From contig JBBPEB010000014.1 of assembly GCA_039096225.1 (NCBI GenBank), positions 1,499,501-1,563,500 of the forward strand: 64,000 nucleotides of DNA. Reading direction: 5' to 3'. This document shows, in pieces, positions 15,547 through 30,300 of the stretch (positions are counted from its first letter, which is position 1; every line of letters starts with the position of its first letter). The notes beneath the pieces were generated by a model. That model saw only the letters and a list, made by a program, of their open reading frames with translations, was not told the origin of the DNA and did not search any database. The DNA is from Blastocystis sp. Blastoise. Its lineage: Eukaryota > Sar > Bigyra > Opalinata > Blastocystidae. A program made the translations under genes and the position numbers.

Positions 15547-16043
15547 ATCAATCTATTTATTTTTAAATAATTTTAATATATTATTTAATTTGTATATAAA
15601 AATTTTTGTTATAAAACCTAAATTGTTTTGTTTTATATTTATATAACAAAACAATTCTATATATGTATATATATAATGTTGACAAATTTTAAGAAAATAC
15701 TAGATATTTATTCAATAAAAAAAAGTCATTATATAGCACTCATTCACATCTATATAATGACTTTAAAAAGAAAGAATAAAAACACAAGAAATAAAAATAT
15801 TATTAAAAAATAAAGAGACTAAGAGAGATTATTACATCATACACAATAGAATTATAGTACTCACAAAAATAAAATAATTCTATTATAATAATCTATTCTA
15901 ATCATATCTTGGATAGTATTTCATTATATATATTATGTAAATAGTCTGTTATAAAAGATAAAAAAAAAAAATAAGTATGCAAAAAAATATAAGTCACAAT
16001 AAAAAAAAAAGAAAGATTGTGTGACTCTATAAAATAAACACAA
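15547..16043. other. Convergent intergenic region between two MFS genes
   Basis: About 497 bases between convergent stop codons. It is rich in A and T runs (an A-run near 15960-15971). I see no supported gene; short open stretches here are chance ORFs in low-complexity DNA. Confidence 0.55.
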
Positions 16044-17462
16044 TTAGTTTTGTGCATTAACAACAACTGCTGTAGGAGCTTGTTGTTCAATTGAAACATC
16101 TGTTTGATTCTTTGTAGTATCATTAGTAATAGTATTAGCAGTTACTTCAGGAATTTCACAGTTTTTCTTCTTATTTTCTTCCATAATTTTCTTGGCTAAT
16201 TCATTAATTTTACATTGATGTCTTTTAAGAATAAAATGCAAAATACCAACAAAGACTAATCCAACTAATCCAAAGACAATAGTAGATCTGAAAGCCCAAG
16301 CATTACCAATAGCATCATTAAGAGCACCAAGAGCAGGTTGAAATAATAACTGAATTAAAGATTGAAGAGGTAAAATAATACCAATATGAATAGTACTATC
16401 TACAGGTCCAAAATATTCAATAACTAAACATAATAAAGTCGGCCAGAAGAAAGCAACAAAGAATCCAGTAGCACAAATAACCCAAATACCAGGTGTACCA
16501 ATAAGGAAACCAATTAAAAAGAGAACAATAGTAATAGTTAATGTAGTATATAAAGTAGTCATAGGACCTAAATAATCAGTAAAGAATCCACCAAGAAGAC
16601 GAGCAATCCAATAAATAAAAAAATAAACAGAATTAAAAACAGCTCCTTCAACTGAAGAACTTAATCCTAAATATTCATCTATATATAAACCAGCCCAATT
16701 CATACCAGCACGATCAACAATAGTTAATAGAGCAAATGTTAAACTAAAAAACCATACCATAGGAGTAAGAAGACTATTCCAAAAATTAATAGCTTCTTTT
16801 GATTTTTTAGAATTAACATCAACGTGATTTTCAATATCTTTTTTAGCTTGCTCTTCATTATGATGCTTTTCAAGTTCAATAGGCTTTTTAATTTGGAAAG
16901 GAATCATTAATATATAAAGAGCCATAATAACTAATATTCCAGCTAAAACATAATAAGCACCAGGATATGCCCAATTAGTTTTTTCAATAACAAGTCCAGC
17001 AAAAGCAGGAGAAATATAAGCACCAACAGCATAAAAAGAACAAAGAAGAGTCATATGACGAACAGTATTCTTAGTATAAAGAAGAGCACCTAGAGATTCA
17101 GGAGCCATATCACATAAGCCAACACCCATACAAGAGATAAATTGGAAAATTGTAGCGAGAAGGAAACTATTAGCTGTAGCCATACCAATAGAACCAAGAA
17201 TACCACCAATAAAGCCAAGAGCCATAACCCATCTAAAACCAATATACTTAACAAGAACAGCACCAAGGAAAGTAAAAACTAAATAGCCAGCACTTACAGA
17301 TGCATTAAACCATCCAGAAGCTTGATCATTAACTTCAAAACGTTGCTTAATATCAGGAAGAGTTACAGAACTCAAATTATCAATCATACCTTCGCAAATC
17401 ATGCAAAGATAACCAGCTACGTTCATAAACCAAAAATCACGTTTAGATATTATTTCAGGCAT
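16044..17462 (-). CDS. Major facilitator superfamily transporter, intronless
   Basis: A single exon of 472 residues, MPEIISKRDFWFMNVAGY to TAA. Twelve hydrophobic segments; paralogous blocks are GMIDNLSSVTLPDI, DRAGMNWAGLYIDEYLGL and ARLLGGFFTDYLG. The central loop is Lys/Glu-rich and moderate in length; the C-terminal tail (about 50 residues) is Lys-rich and then Thr/Gln-rich. Clustering, shared blocks and absence of introns suggest local duplication of an intronless ancestor. Its substrate cannot be inferred. Confidence 0.9.
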   Translation of the reverse strand: MPEIISKRDFWFMNVAGYLCMICEGMIDNLSSVTLPDIKQRFEVNDQASGWFNASVSAGYLVFTFLGAVLVKYIGFRWVMALGFIGGILGSIGMATANSFLLATIFQFISCMGVGLCDMAPESLGALLYTKNTVRHMTLLCSFYAVGAYISPAFAGLVIEKTNWAYPGAYYVLAGILVIMALYILMIPFQIKKPIELEKHHNEEQAKKDIENHVDVNSKKSKEAINFWNSLLTPMVWFFSLTFALLTIVDRAGMNWAGLYIDEYLGLSSSVEGAVFNSVYFFIYWIARLLGGFFTDYLGPMTTLYTTLTITIVLFLIGFLIGTPGIWVICATGFFVAFFWPTLLCLVIEYFGPVDSTIHIGIILPLQSLIQLLFQPALGALNDAIGNAWAFRSTIVFGLVGLVFVGILHFILKRHQCKINELAKKIMEENKKKNCEIPEVTANTITNDTTKNQTDVSIEQQAPTAVVVNAQN

Positions 17463-18334
17463 GTTTATTTATATATTATTTTAATAAGATATAAATCTTA
17501 AATCAAAAAAAGTAAAAAAAAATATGAGAATAATTTCATTACACTATTTGAAATGCAAAAGCATCATTCTCGAAATAGAATGCGTCACTTATAGTCAATT
17601 TTAACAAGATTAATTGGCTGAAATAAATGTAGAATCCAATGGAAACACGACAATATTTAATTGAATTCTTCATTAATAGAAACCTTCTCATAAATCCATA
17701 TAATTTTCAAATAGGTAAAACAGAATAATTTTTTTTGGATCCCAAGTCAAAAAAGATTGATTCCCATGAATATAACTTTTTTGTTATCAATCACTTTGTT
17801 TGATATGTTTTAATCATTAAATAGCAACTTATTCATGTTAAGGCATTATGGTATGCGTAGTTAAGTACGATCTTATCTATAAAAAGTGTGTATCACATCA
17901 AAATATGTTATTTGTATGATAATTATAGATTCTTGGCTTTATATGAAGGTATAATTTATACAGCTTAATCGATAAAACATAGATGACAAAAAAATGATTA
18001 ACTGGTTTCTTTTACAATAAGAAATCAATTCTCTTTGTTGTCTAATTAGTTATATTAACTTTTACTTTGTGATCTAAGCATTAAAATATCCTTATGTTTA
18101 CGACAAAACTGTGATTAACTTGAAAAGCAATTTATTTTGATTGTATAAGAATCATAGAAGTATATACACAACAATTGTTAGAAATATATTATTAAAATAT
18201 AAAAAATGAATTAAAAATAATTTAAGATAATTTAAGATCATATATATAAATAAAAGAAAATGAAATGAAAAAAATAGATAAAGAATTAGATATAAAAAAA
18301 TATTTATATATATATAACAAAAAAAAATACAAAA
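17463..18334. other. Intergenic region, MFS gene 5' side / giant gene 3' side
   Basis: About 872 bases between two minus-strand genes. The part nearest 17463 should hold the MFS promoter and the part nearest 18334 the 3' end of the giant gene. Composition is ordinary for the window; I see no ORF of note, RNA gene or repeat. Confidence 0.55.
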
Positions 18335-21300
18335 TTACATAGATTGAAGACTTTTTGTGAATTCATCAAGAAGTATTTGATCAAATTTGTTTTTCATCTG
18401 TTCAAATAATTGTTTATCAAAATTATTATCTCTTGATTCTACTATATAATCTTCATCAAATATATAATCTTTACCTTCAACTCTTCTACCATCAAAAACA
18501 TTATTACTAATTACTTCTCTTAATTTATTAGCACTTAATAATATATCTTTAGATAATACAGGCATAAAATGTACTTTAACATTACGTTTAACAATAGTTT
18601 CACAGATCTTATGATATTGTTTATTCAAATCAATTCCTCTATGTAGATATTCTAATTTACATTTTGGTAATAAATTATGCATAGGATCTCGACCACATAC
18701 AAATAATATATGAGTACAACCAGGTAATTTATCAATTTCTTTTAATGCTTCTATTAAACCACCATTCACATCTTTACAATCTGATTCACACCCTCTACAA
18801 GCACCATTTCCGGTTTTCTTTTTTTCATTAGATACTTTATAAGAGAAATCATTTATTTTACTCATTCCACTTGAAACAAGAGGTACTCTATCATCATAAT
18901 TACTATATTGAACAACTTGATAACGAATAGAAACCTTATTCTTTTTGAAGATCTCATTACGTCTTTGTTCTATACTATTGATCAATTCATCAAGAAAAGA
19001 ACTTACATTAGCAGAATGACCATGAATACCTCCTTTAAGGAATGCAACAATAGATACAACTAAATTAGCAGGTGTTTTTATATTTCTTTTTTCACATTCT
19101 TCTGTCTTTATATCTTGATCTGTAAAAGAAGACATATCGACTTTAGTATAATAATCAGGTATTTGTTCATTACTAAGATCAATCTTATGAGATTCATTAG
19201 TTTCATTCAAATAATCATCAAAATTAAGTGACCAAATAACTGCATTACTTATCCAACGAGCTGTACCATCACTTGACCAATCACTATATAACTTACTAGC
19301 TGCTGTATCTATTACTATTCTACCATAATTCTGATATGCATCTTTTATCATTACAGCAGCATGACCATTTTGTTCTCTTGCAAATGTTTTAAAACCACAA
19401 TTTACTAATTCATCTTCATTAATATTTGCTAATGTTACACCTTCAAATATTTTATTTAAACCATAATTTATAGGTAATCTACATTCTTTATTAAATAAAC
19501 TTCTACCAATAGGAACAAATTCACCATAACCTGGATCTTTATCATCATCTACTTTATCTATCTCTTTTTCAATAATCCAACCACGTCCATCGATCTTCTC
19601 TTCAGTATCACATAACTCACTTATATGATAAGGGCCATCTTCATAATTAAAGAATTTACAAGCTTCAAAATCTAATGGAGAATTCTCTAACATAAACATA
19701 ATACCACCACGATGAGCATGGAATATATGTAAACATTTTATAAAACTATTCAAATAATTAAAATCACCTTGATGTTCTGGATCTCCTAAAACACCATCAC
19801 CAGGACTACATGTAATAACTACACTTCTATATTTACCTGATCTTAATCGATCCATAGCATCAAAATAATCATATACTATATCTATTTTAAATCCTTTAAC
19901 TTTTAATTTAGCTACAGGTCCTTTCTTTAAATTATCAACAGTAACATCAGGATCAACTTGATTTCCTTGTTCATCTATATTATTAGGTCTAGCAGTATAT
20001 AAAACAACAAATAATACATTAAATTGATCAAAAGCACCATCTCTACCTAAATCATCACGTGAATCATCACCATTTTCATCATCATCTAATTTACCACCAC
20101 CATTATTATTCTTATTAGAATTCATATTTAAAAATTTTTCACGTCGTCGAAGTTTTTGATATTCACCATATATATCCATAACCTTATTTATATCTGCTGG
20201 ATGGAAAACATCATTGAATTTATTTTTTAATAAATTTTCATAATATATAGTATCACACATATAATTACATATAGTATTAGGATTAGTAGTAGGTGTATGC
20301 ATATTCTCTAAAGCAGTAGGAAGTTGATGTATATCACTACACCATATAAAAGAAGGGAAAATATTCTCATAATCTACTATACTATATCCAATACCTATTC
20401 CTATAAAAGAAGTTTCACTACTTATAATTACATTCTTAATTTCTTTACGAGCTATTTCACAAGAAATACCATCAGTAAATACAAATTCCATACTTGAATA
20501 AGGACGACTATTACATACAGAAGTAGCTTGCTTTATTACTTGATCAATACATGTAGAAGGAGTAGGAGAAGAGAAATGTTGAAATAAAGAAGAAAGAATT
20601 GTATATGTCCAGATTTCATAAGATTGTAAACCTGTTCCAATACAATAACATTTATCTTTTGCTATCCATATATCTACAGCTGATACAGATAATTCACTTA
20701 AACATCTTATAAATAATAATATAGTATGAATTGAATGACGAATACTTAATATATTAAAAGAAGAACATTTACAATCTATTATTATACTAATAGAATAAGC
20801 ACGAATCTTACCTCCTAATCTCTTCTTAAAATATTTACCATTTCCATATCCTGTAATTAACAAATTAATATAATTTCTTAAATGAATTGATGTACCTGTA
20901 ACAGAAGCAATCCAACAAGTAGCTTTATTTGGAGGAATTATAGAATTATTCATAGAATCATATAGTAATTCCTTACTAATAATACTACTCATTTGATTCA
21001 ATATTAATTTATTTCCTCCATTAGGAATATTTTCTAAATCTTTTTGAGAAACATCAGGAAGAATAATAGTTTCTCCTGTTTTTTGGGACAAACTAACTAT
21101 ATAAGGTATATCATTATGTTTATCAAGTTCTAATAAATGAGATATCTTATCATCCTTTATATCTTGTAGAGGAATAGATAATATAGATAATAAATCGATT
21201 TCTTTAGAATTCACACTATTTTGACTTGGATATACTACTTCTAATATATCTTTATTTGATTCAAGTAATTCAGATGAATAAAACATATTTAACAATGAAT

Positions 21301-24300
21301 CAGAAAGTGGTTGAGAACGTAAAGAAGCTATGTTTGATACATTCATCATATTCTCTTTAAAATTTTTCTTTAATTGATCATTCATTTCATTCAAAAGTAC
21401 TTCAGGAAGACTTTCATCTTGTATTAAGCCATCAGATTGTATATGGAATAAAAATAAATGCTGAAGATTTGTTGTAAAGAAACTAGTAATTTCAGGTAAA
21501 TCAGTTAATAATTGTTCAGAATAACCATCAGATAATATAAAGAATGATTGACTTAGAAGATCTTTAGAAGGTTGTTCAAAAGCAAATAAATCTAATGGTG
21601 TTGAGGGTATCTTTTTCACTTTTTCTAAATCATAAATAATAGAAATCTTTTCATATAAATTATCTTTTGTTGGTATTAATTTAAATGCTTGTAAACGACC
21701 TCCTGTACAATATAGAGAAGTTGGTATACCTAAACAATCACAAATAAGTAATAATAAACAACCTATAGTACTTCGTAATCTAGATTTATTCACTTTATGA
21801 CTTACATTCACATCAAATATCAAGTTCACTCGAGGAATATATTGATTTTCTCTCTTTTTACTCTTACGTATACTATTCACATAATATGATAATATACCTT
21901 GATAATTAACTAATATAAACTCTATAAGATCTTTATTGTTATTATTAGCTTCTATATTAATTTGTTTCAAATGATCTTCATTTGTTGGTGTTATTTGAAC
22001 TAAATCTAATATTCTTCCTCGAGACTTTACATATTTAAATAAATTAGATAAAGACATAGATCTAAACTCTTGTAATATCTTCTCAATATTATCTCTTTTA
22101 ATTTCAAATTGTTTACGATCTTCTTCTTGTTCTTCAGCATTTAAATCAGCATCTATAGAAATAGTTGTAACAGTTGATTCTATATTATCTTTATCTTGAT
22201 TATTTTTAATATCATTTAGATTAATATTACCACCATCACCTATAGAATTAAGATATTTTGGCATAGAATCAACATTAGAATCTATTACTTTCTTTTCATA
22301 TTTAAATTCTTTTATATATCTATTTAAAATATTTTCTATAGAAGGAGAAGATTCATTCATTTGATAAATAGATTCTTTACAATTAAACCATACTAATTTA
22401 TATATATTATTAAATACACATAAACTCTTTTCAGCATAATAATAAATAGTTGAGAAATAATTATCTTTATGACTTACTATATACTTTAATAAAGTATATA
22501 TCTTATTTATATCATCACTATGTTCATAATCAAATAAACAATAAGGAGATTGTTGAATAGCATTTACATATTGAACAATATCATTATTACATAAATTATC
22601 TAATAATGAACTACAAGTGAATTCTAATTGTGTTTCTTGAGTTATTCTATTACCTTCTGCTTTTGGTTCTTCAAATATATGTATAACATTATTAGAATCA
22701 ATATAAAACTCATTATGTGGATCTTTAATATCTATATCATAAAGAATTATAAATTCGGTATTAAATACTTTCTTGTCACCCTTAGTTCCTGGACGATAAT
22801 AATATGGTTTACCATTCATCATTAATTTCAGATATGGATCAGATACACTAAAGTAACTTTTTCCATCTTTATGACATTCGCAAAAACATTTCTGTTTTGT
22901 ATAAAAATATCTATTTTGACGTTCTACTGGAGCAATACAATTAATAACTGTATCTTTATGTTGTTTGCTTCCATTATCTTGATCTATATATTGAACACAT
23001 AATACTAATGTGAACTCAAGTTTATCTTTTTTATCTATATCATATTCATCAGAAAATTGTATTTTTATTCCAGAAGAAACATTTTCAATAAGAATAGAAC
23101 TATCATTACATTTACATATATATTCATATTTCATAGGATTTATAATAGGTATTAATAATATTGGTTTATTATATGAATAAATATAAGTAGGTAAATGTAA
23201 AACATTATTATTATTCTCACTAGCTACAATTATTTGAGGAACAGATTCTAAAGATAATATATTAATACAATTCTCAAATTCTGGACTCTTTGTATATTTT
23301 AAGTAGTTCTCAGATCGTTTATCAATATTATATTTATTTACAAATATACGAGAACTTAATAAATGTTTATTTGTAGCATTAATATCTTTTTCTATTGTTT
23401 TAAGTTCTTTTTCTATTTCAAGCTTAGTTTTATATTTCTCATCATATTCCTTTACAATATTATTAATACGAATACTTATGTCTCGAAGATTCTTTACATA
23501 TTCATTATCATCACCTAATTCAAATACAGTATATGAATTTAGTTCATCTCTATTTATATCTCTATTTATACGATATAATTCTTCTTCAATATAATATTTA
23601 TATTCAGGTTCAGGGTCCATAGAATAACAAGGTATTTCAAAAGATTTACAATCCGATTTAAAGTAAAAAGGTAATACATAACAAGAAGAAGAAGAAGAAG
23701 AAGAATCAAAAGAAATATCATAACGATCATTAATATCATTAGTTGTATCATATTTATAAAGCAGAATAGTATTTTTTGTTTGTTTACTAAAATCAGAATA
23801 AGATTGTTCACGATACAATAATGTTTCTTCAATAACAGAAAATGCTTCAATTCTAAATGATTTAGAAATATTATATAATACATGGCTTTCTTTCATTATA
23901 ATACATAAAGAATCTAAGAGATAATTACATAATAATAATTGTTCATCTTCAAAAGAATCATGTCTAAATAAATCAGGAAGACTAACATAACGATATTCAA
24001 TAGTTACATCATTCTCAATTCTAGTTCTATTAATAATAACATTATAAGTAGAGAATGGAAGAGGAATAAATGAAGAATACATAGTCTTCTCTGATGATGG
24101 TTTTGATTCAATTTTAAGTGAATGAGGTTTAAAAGTAATTGGTGCAGGTTTTACTTGATTATTGACTAATTGGAACTCAATAGAAATATCTCTACAAGTA
24201 GAAGGATATGTAATAAAAGCTACTTTAATAAATTGATTAGAAATAGGTTCTTCCTTTAAGAAATAACGAGATGAACGACTATCAATTAATTCTTGAGCTT

Positions 24301-27300
24301 TTTCTTGTAATTCTTTTGGTATGAAATAACGTATAGTATTAATAGAATTAATAAATGTATTCCAACTATAATGATATAATTGTGTTAAATACCATTCTTT
24401 TATATTATCAATATTCAAATTATATTTATTATTAAGTTTTTCTAAAACTGAATCAATTTCTTTGTTAAATTTATTTTTCTCATCATTATATTGAGATTCT
24501 AATTCATCACATTCATTATTTATATTTTGTAATTTTTCATTTTCTTTATTTTTTTTATCATATAATTCATTAAGTTTAGTTTTATCTAATTTTTCTATTT
24601 TATTAAATATATCATTAATTGTAATATTTTCTGAATCAGATATACTTTTAGCAGCATCTTCAGCAAATCCTGAATAGGAACTACAAACAAGAATTTCAAT
24701 TAATAATGTAGACACAGGTGTATAGAATGCAGGGAATAATAATTGATATTTATCACGAATATTTAATTTAGAATCAATAATATATTGATCAAACGGTATT
24801 ATCTCTTGATTACTCATATTCTTTAATATTCCATAATAAATACATAAATCATTTGATGGAATTATCATATTATGATGATGATGATGCAAGAATCGAATAT
24901 AATTCATATTATTAATAGTACATTTATCATTTATATCTAATTCACATTGAATACTATAATTTATTGGTAATGATTTAATAGAATTAACATAATAACAATT
25001 CAATAATTCTTCTTTAGGATCTTCAATGCAACTTAATAATTCATATGGATAAGATAATATAAGAACAGGATAATAATCATAAAGTTGAACTTGTATACTC
25101 ATTGTACTAAATAATGTTTTAAATAATTCTTCAAGTGTTGATATATCTGATATTTCTGTATTACTAATACCATATAAGCCATGATGACAGCAATTCAATA
25201 ATGCAATACGTAATTGTTCAACATCAACTTTTTTATGAATATATATATCCTTTACACAAATTATTTCTAATAATTGTGGAGATAAAATAATATATTGTGC
25301 TAAACCACAATATATATTCATAAAGAAATTAATAATTATTTTAATATCTTTAATGCAATCAGTAATAAATAATATATTCTTAGCAATATCTTCAATCTTC
25401 ATATTTATATAAGGTAATATTCCATATATATTTCTAAAAATAGAATTAGGATTCAATTCTATTCGATTTATATCAACCATGAAATGACTTAATCGTATAT
25501 ATTCTTTATAATAAGGCATTTCTATCTTCTTATAGTCTACAAGAATATCTATAGGCTTCTCAGTACTTATTAATAAATCAGAATTATCCTTTGAAAATAA
25601 TTGTTTAAACAATTGTTGAACTTCTTCAAGCATATTATTATTAGTATTATCGTCTAACAAATCACCTATACCTATATAAGATTCTCTTATATAGCAAATC
25701 TTTTTATATTTTCTTTGAGTTTCTTCTATTTCTTCATCTAATTCTTCAAATAACGGCATATATTGTTTAATTTTATTCTGGTGACTTGAAAGAAAATTAG
25801 AAGCTTCAAAAGAAAGCTGATATAATTTTTTAGCTTCTGAATTATCATTAGTAACATCTTGATAATAATCATCTAATGCTTCACATTTCTTCTTTATATC
25901 AAATAATTCTTTCAAAAATAAATCTATATTCTCATCAGCAACTTCTTCAAGCTTTAAATCTAAAGCTTCTAAAACATTATGAAATTCTTCAAAAGATATT
26001 GTAGAAAGAAAACTATCATATTTACCAGTAACATAAGCAAAATAAAAACGATCAATCTCATTAGATATTTCAAAATAATCAAATGGATTAGAAGGAGAAA
26101 AATATGTATTTATGGTTTTATTAATAGGTATAGACATAATTGGCTCATAATATTTATCACTAAATCTTAACCATCTTAATAAAAATTTATATTCTTCTGC
26201 ATGTGCAGATAAAATATAAGGATCAAAACCAAATTTATTATATACATGATTATATATATAATTAAGTGGATAATATAATATACTACGTATCCATAATCGT
26301 AAAGAATTCTTTATTATTTGTATATCTTCATTTGAAAAGATATGAATATTGTGTTTAAGACATTCTACAATCAATGGACCAAATATCTTTTCATTCTCAG
26401 GACTATATCCCTTTTGAATCATATCAATAAATTTATTTGTAAAAACATTATATTCTTCACTATTCTTAAGTTGTCTATCTCTTTCATTTCTTTGTAAAGA
26501 ATTAAAAAATTCTAGTTTATTAATATCTTCAATAGATTCGTCTGAATCTAATATACGAATTAATTTTCTTGTTGATAATCCTTTTATTTCACTATTATTA
26601 TTATTATCTATACTTTTTGGAATAAAATCACCAATTGGTTTATTAGAATTATTTTTTAAATCACATAATTCACATATATTTTTATATGTAGATAATGATT
26701 CTGCATATAATAATATACATCTACTTTGAAGAGGTGCAGGTATAGATACAATGGAATTTGATGATAAGGTTAATATAATACGGAAATCAGGATGTATATA
26801 TTTAACACATTCATTATTACTATCAGAATCTTTAGAATTTGATTTAACTTTATATAATAAAGGATTTATTATATTTTCAATAACATTTAATGTAGGTTGT
26901 TCTTCTAAAAGTGAATTCAAACGTTCTAAAACATCTCCTGAAGCAAATTGAATACCATCAATATTAATCCAATAACCTTTTTCCATAGCTGTTAATAAAG
27001 GTCCTTCTCGGAATACTAAAATACTATTCTTATTATTATCTGAGATATTATTATTATTATTATTATTATTATCAATATCAATAGTATTGTCTTCTTCTTC
27101 TTCTAGATTACTACGCTCCATTCTACCAATAAGAATCGATGAATCACTTTCATTATTAAGAGGAACAATAAGTAATTTCTTACCCATTATTTTAGCCATA
27201 TTTGTAAGTACATGTGTCTTTCCTGAAGGAGATGGACCATAAATTAATATACCTCGTTTACTATAATAAGCAATAGATAATTGAGATAATAATCTCATTT

Positions 27301-30300
27301 CTGAATTTGTTAATAAAAGAGATGAAGATCTGTCAATACATTCTATAGAAGTAATAAATGTACTTTCTAATTGTAAATAGCTTTTATTATTTTTTTTATC
27401 TTCATAAATAGAATATTGAATAATATCTGATAAATATAAACCAAGTGATTTCTCAAGAGATTCACGATCTTCAGGTAAATATTTACATATAATAGAAATC
27501 CATAAAGCAGCTTCTATAGGAATAGGATTCTTACTAATCTTTGCTGATTGATATATCATTGATTTAGCCTTTAATATATCACGAAATGAAAAATTGATAC
27601 GTGTTTCCTTACTTTTATTAATCGCATTAGAAACTAATGAATTTATATGTGACTTTAAATATTCTTTATAACTAACAATATCAGTATTACTATTTTTAGA
27701 TATATTATTATTATCATTATATTTATTTAAATATTCATTGGTATATATATCTTTAATACATTTATTAAAAATCTTATTACTTAATCTTGCTAATTCATGA
27801 GATTCAAAATCTAGATTACGGAAATAAAAACTCTTATCAATAATAGATTTTGGTAAAATACAACGACTATTCGATATAACAGCAGGATTCTCACAAATAA
27901 CTATCAATAATCGTGGTAATTCAATTTCTCTATCTCCTGGAATATAAAAACTACCTCTTTTACTAGCTTGTGTAATTAAAGTTGATATAGTATCTAATAA
28001 TTCAGGAGAAGCAACATTTAATTCATCGAATAATATTCCTATTGTATATTCACCTTTATATAATCTATATTTCTTATTATTATTATATTTATCAATAATA
28101 TTTGAATCATTAGGATCGAATATATAATAGCCTTTATCATCCATAACTATACATTTATCTTTACCTTTTAATAAGAAACTTAATTCACTATCTTTAAATT
28201 GAATACTATCATTAGAAGAAGGCGATAAAGAACCAAATACATTTCCAATATCTATATTTCGAGAAAAATTTTGGCGAATATAAGGAATATTTAACTCTTC
28301 AAATATACGAATAGCTAAATCAGATTTACCAATACCTGGTGCTCCTTCTAATATTATTGAACAATAATCAGTTTTCAATTCTTTATTATCAATTATCTTT
28401 TTAATGTCTTGAGTATTTTCTGTTTCAAGTGAATTTGTATTAGAACTAGAATTAGAATTCGATTTATTACTCTCTTTAGAACATACTATCTCTTTTACTA
28501 ATAATAATGAAATAATCATATGTATTGTTGTAATAGATAAACATAAATTATTGTTACTATCAATATCACGTATTCTTTGTATTTTCTGTATAAATCTTTC
28601 ATGATTAGAATCCTCTTTAAATATTTTGTTAGTCAAACCTAATAATTTATTCTCATCATTATAGTCTATTGTTTGAGGATAAGTGAATAATTCCTTCATA
28701 TCATCACTACATTGACATGTTTTCAATAATTCACATCTTTCCTTTTCTGTACCTGAAATATATTTTAAATAAAAATAAGCATCTATTTCATTAAAAAAAA
28801 GATGAGAAACAGCATTAAATTTATTTTTGAATATTAAAGATTCTTTTTCTAATAATTTATTATTATTATTATTATCATTATGAGATAAATTATAATCAGA
28901 ACAAGGTAAATAAATAAAATAATTATGAAGATCTATTCCACCAAAATTATCTTTTTCAATAGTAGCAATAAATCGACAATTCTGAAGATTTACTTGATAT
29001 CCTCTATCAGATTCATGTAATAAGAAAGAATAACCACTTAAATAACTATCAAATAAAGAATTTAATCGAGGAATAACATTATCATTCAATAATTCAAAAT
29101 GATTTAATAATAAAGCTTTCTCTTTAAATATACTTAAAGTAATTTGACCAGGTTTAAAAATCATACTTGTATCTGCTTTTTCGGATGAACATTGTTCAAT
29201 ATCTTTAATCCAGTCTTTTAATGCTGTATATTTATCATCTTTTGAATGAATATTAATATTAGATTCATTCATTTCATTGATTATTCTATCATATAATGAT
29301 TGAATATCTTTCTTACTATAAATAGTAGATAATCCAATTAAATAATCACATTCTAAAGATCTTGATAATTCAATAGTATCCATATTATTCTGTAGTATAT
29401 CTATAAATTGATCTTTTGATTCAGATCCACCAATAAGAATAGGAGGAATTGTACTTAAACTTTGAAGAATATAATAACGAAATAAAGAATCATAACACCA
29501 TTGACAAGTAGATAAATTAATTCTATCAGGAATATCTACTTCAAAAATAGAATTTGTTAATTTATTTTGTTTTGTTACTTGACCAATTTCATAATTTACA
29601 AATTTCATAATTTTCTTTTTCATATCTTCAATTTCAATATCTGAAGGTTTATAATTATCATTATGTGTTTTAAAACAATGAGTAGCAATAGCAATTAAAA
29701 ATATAGAATTCATATGTAGAAAAGAAGAAGGTTGATATAAACATACAATACCAGCCATATATTCATTAGATTGATCAAAAGAGACATTACGACAATAACG
29801 TTGATAGATTTCATAATATATTAATAACTGTTGAATGGAAATAGATTCATAACGATATAATCGACATAAAAGAGGATGATGAAGAATTAATTCTATTTCT
29901 GATTGTGTATATAAATCTACATATACTCTTTGAATATAAGAAGGTAAATCATGATGAATCTTATTTTGTTGATAAGATTTAAATACATATATTAATCTGA
30001 AATTACTAGAAATATCATATTTTTTACCTAAATAAACAACAGATGTTGCTAAAGGATCAATAAATTGTTGAATAGATTCAATTAATTCTTCAGATAAATA
30101 ATGAGCATTCTCTAATATTAATATAGTTCCTTTTTCTAAAGCTTCTAATAAAGGTCCTCGTTTAAATCCTGCACCTTTAGAAATTGATTCTTTTGAAGAA
30201 CTTGAAGAAAATGTATAACTACCTATTAATTGACTTATATCTGTATCTGGAGTTAAGAAAATTGTTTTATGATGTTCTATTAATCCAGTATTCTTTAGTA

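Noticed and set aside
22628-26951. Several plus-strand reading frames opposite the giant exon
   Set aside because: Antisense shadows in an A/T-rich long exon, without start context or similarity.
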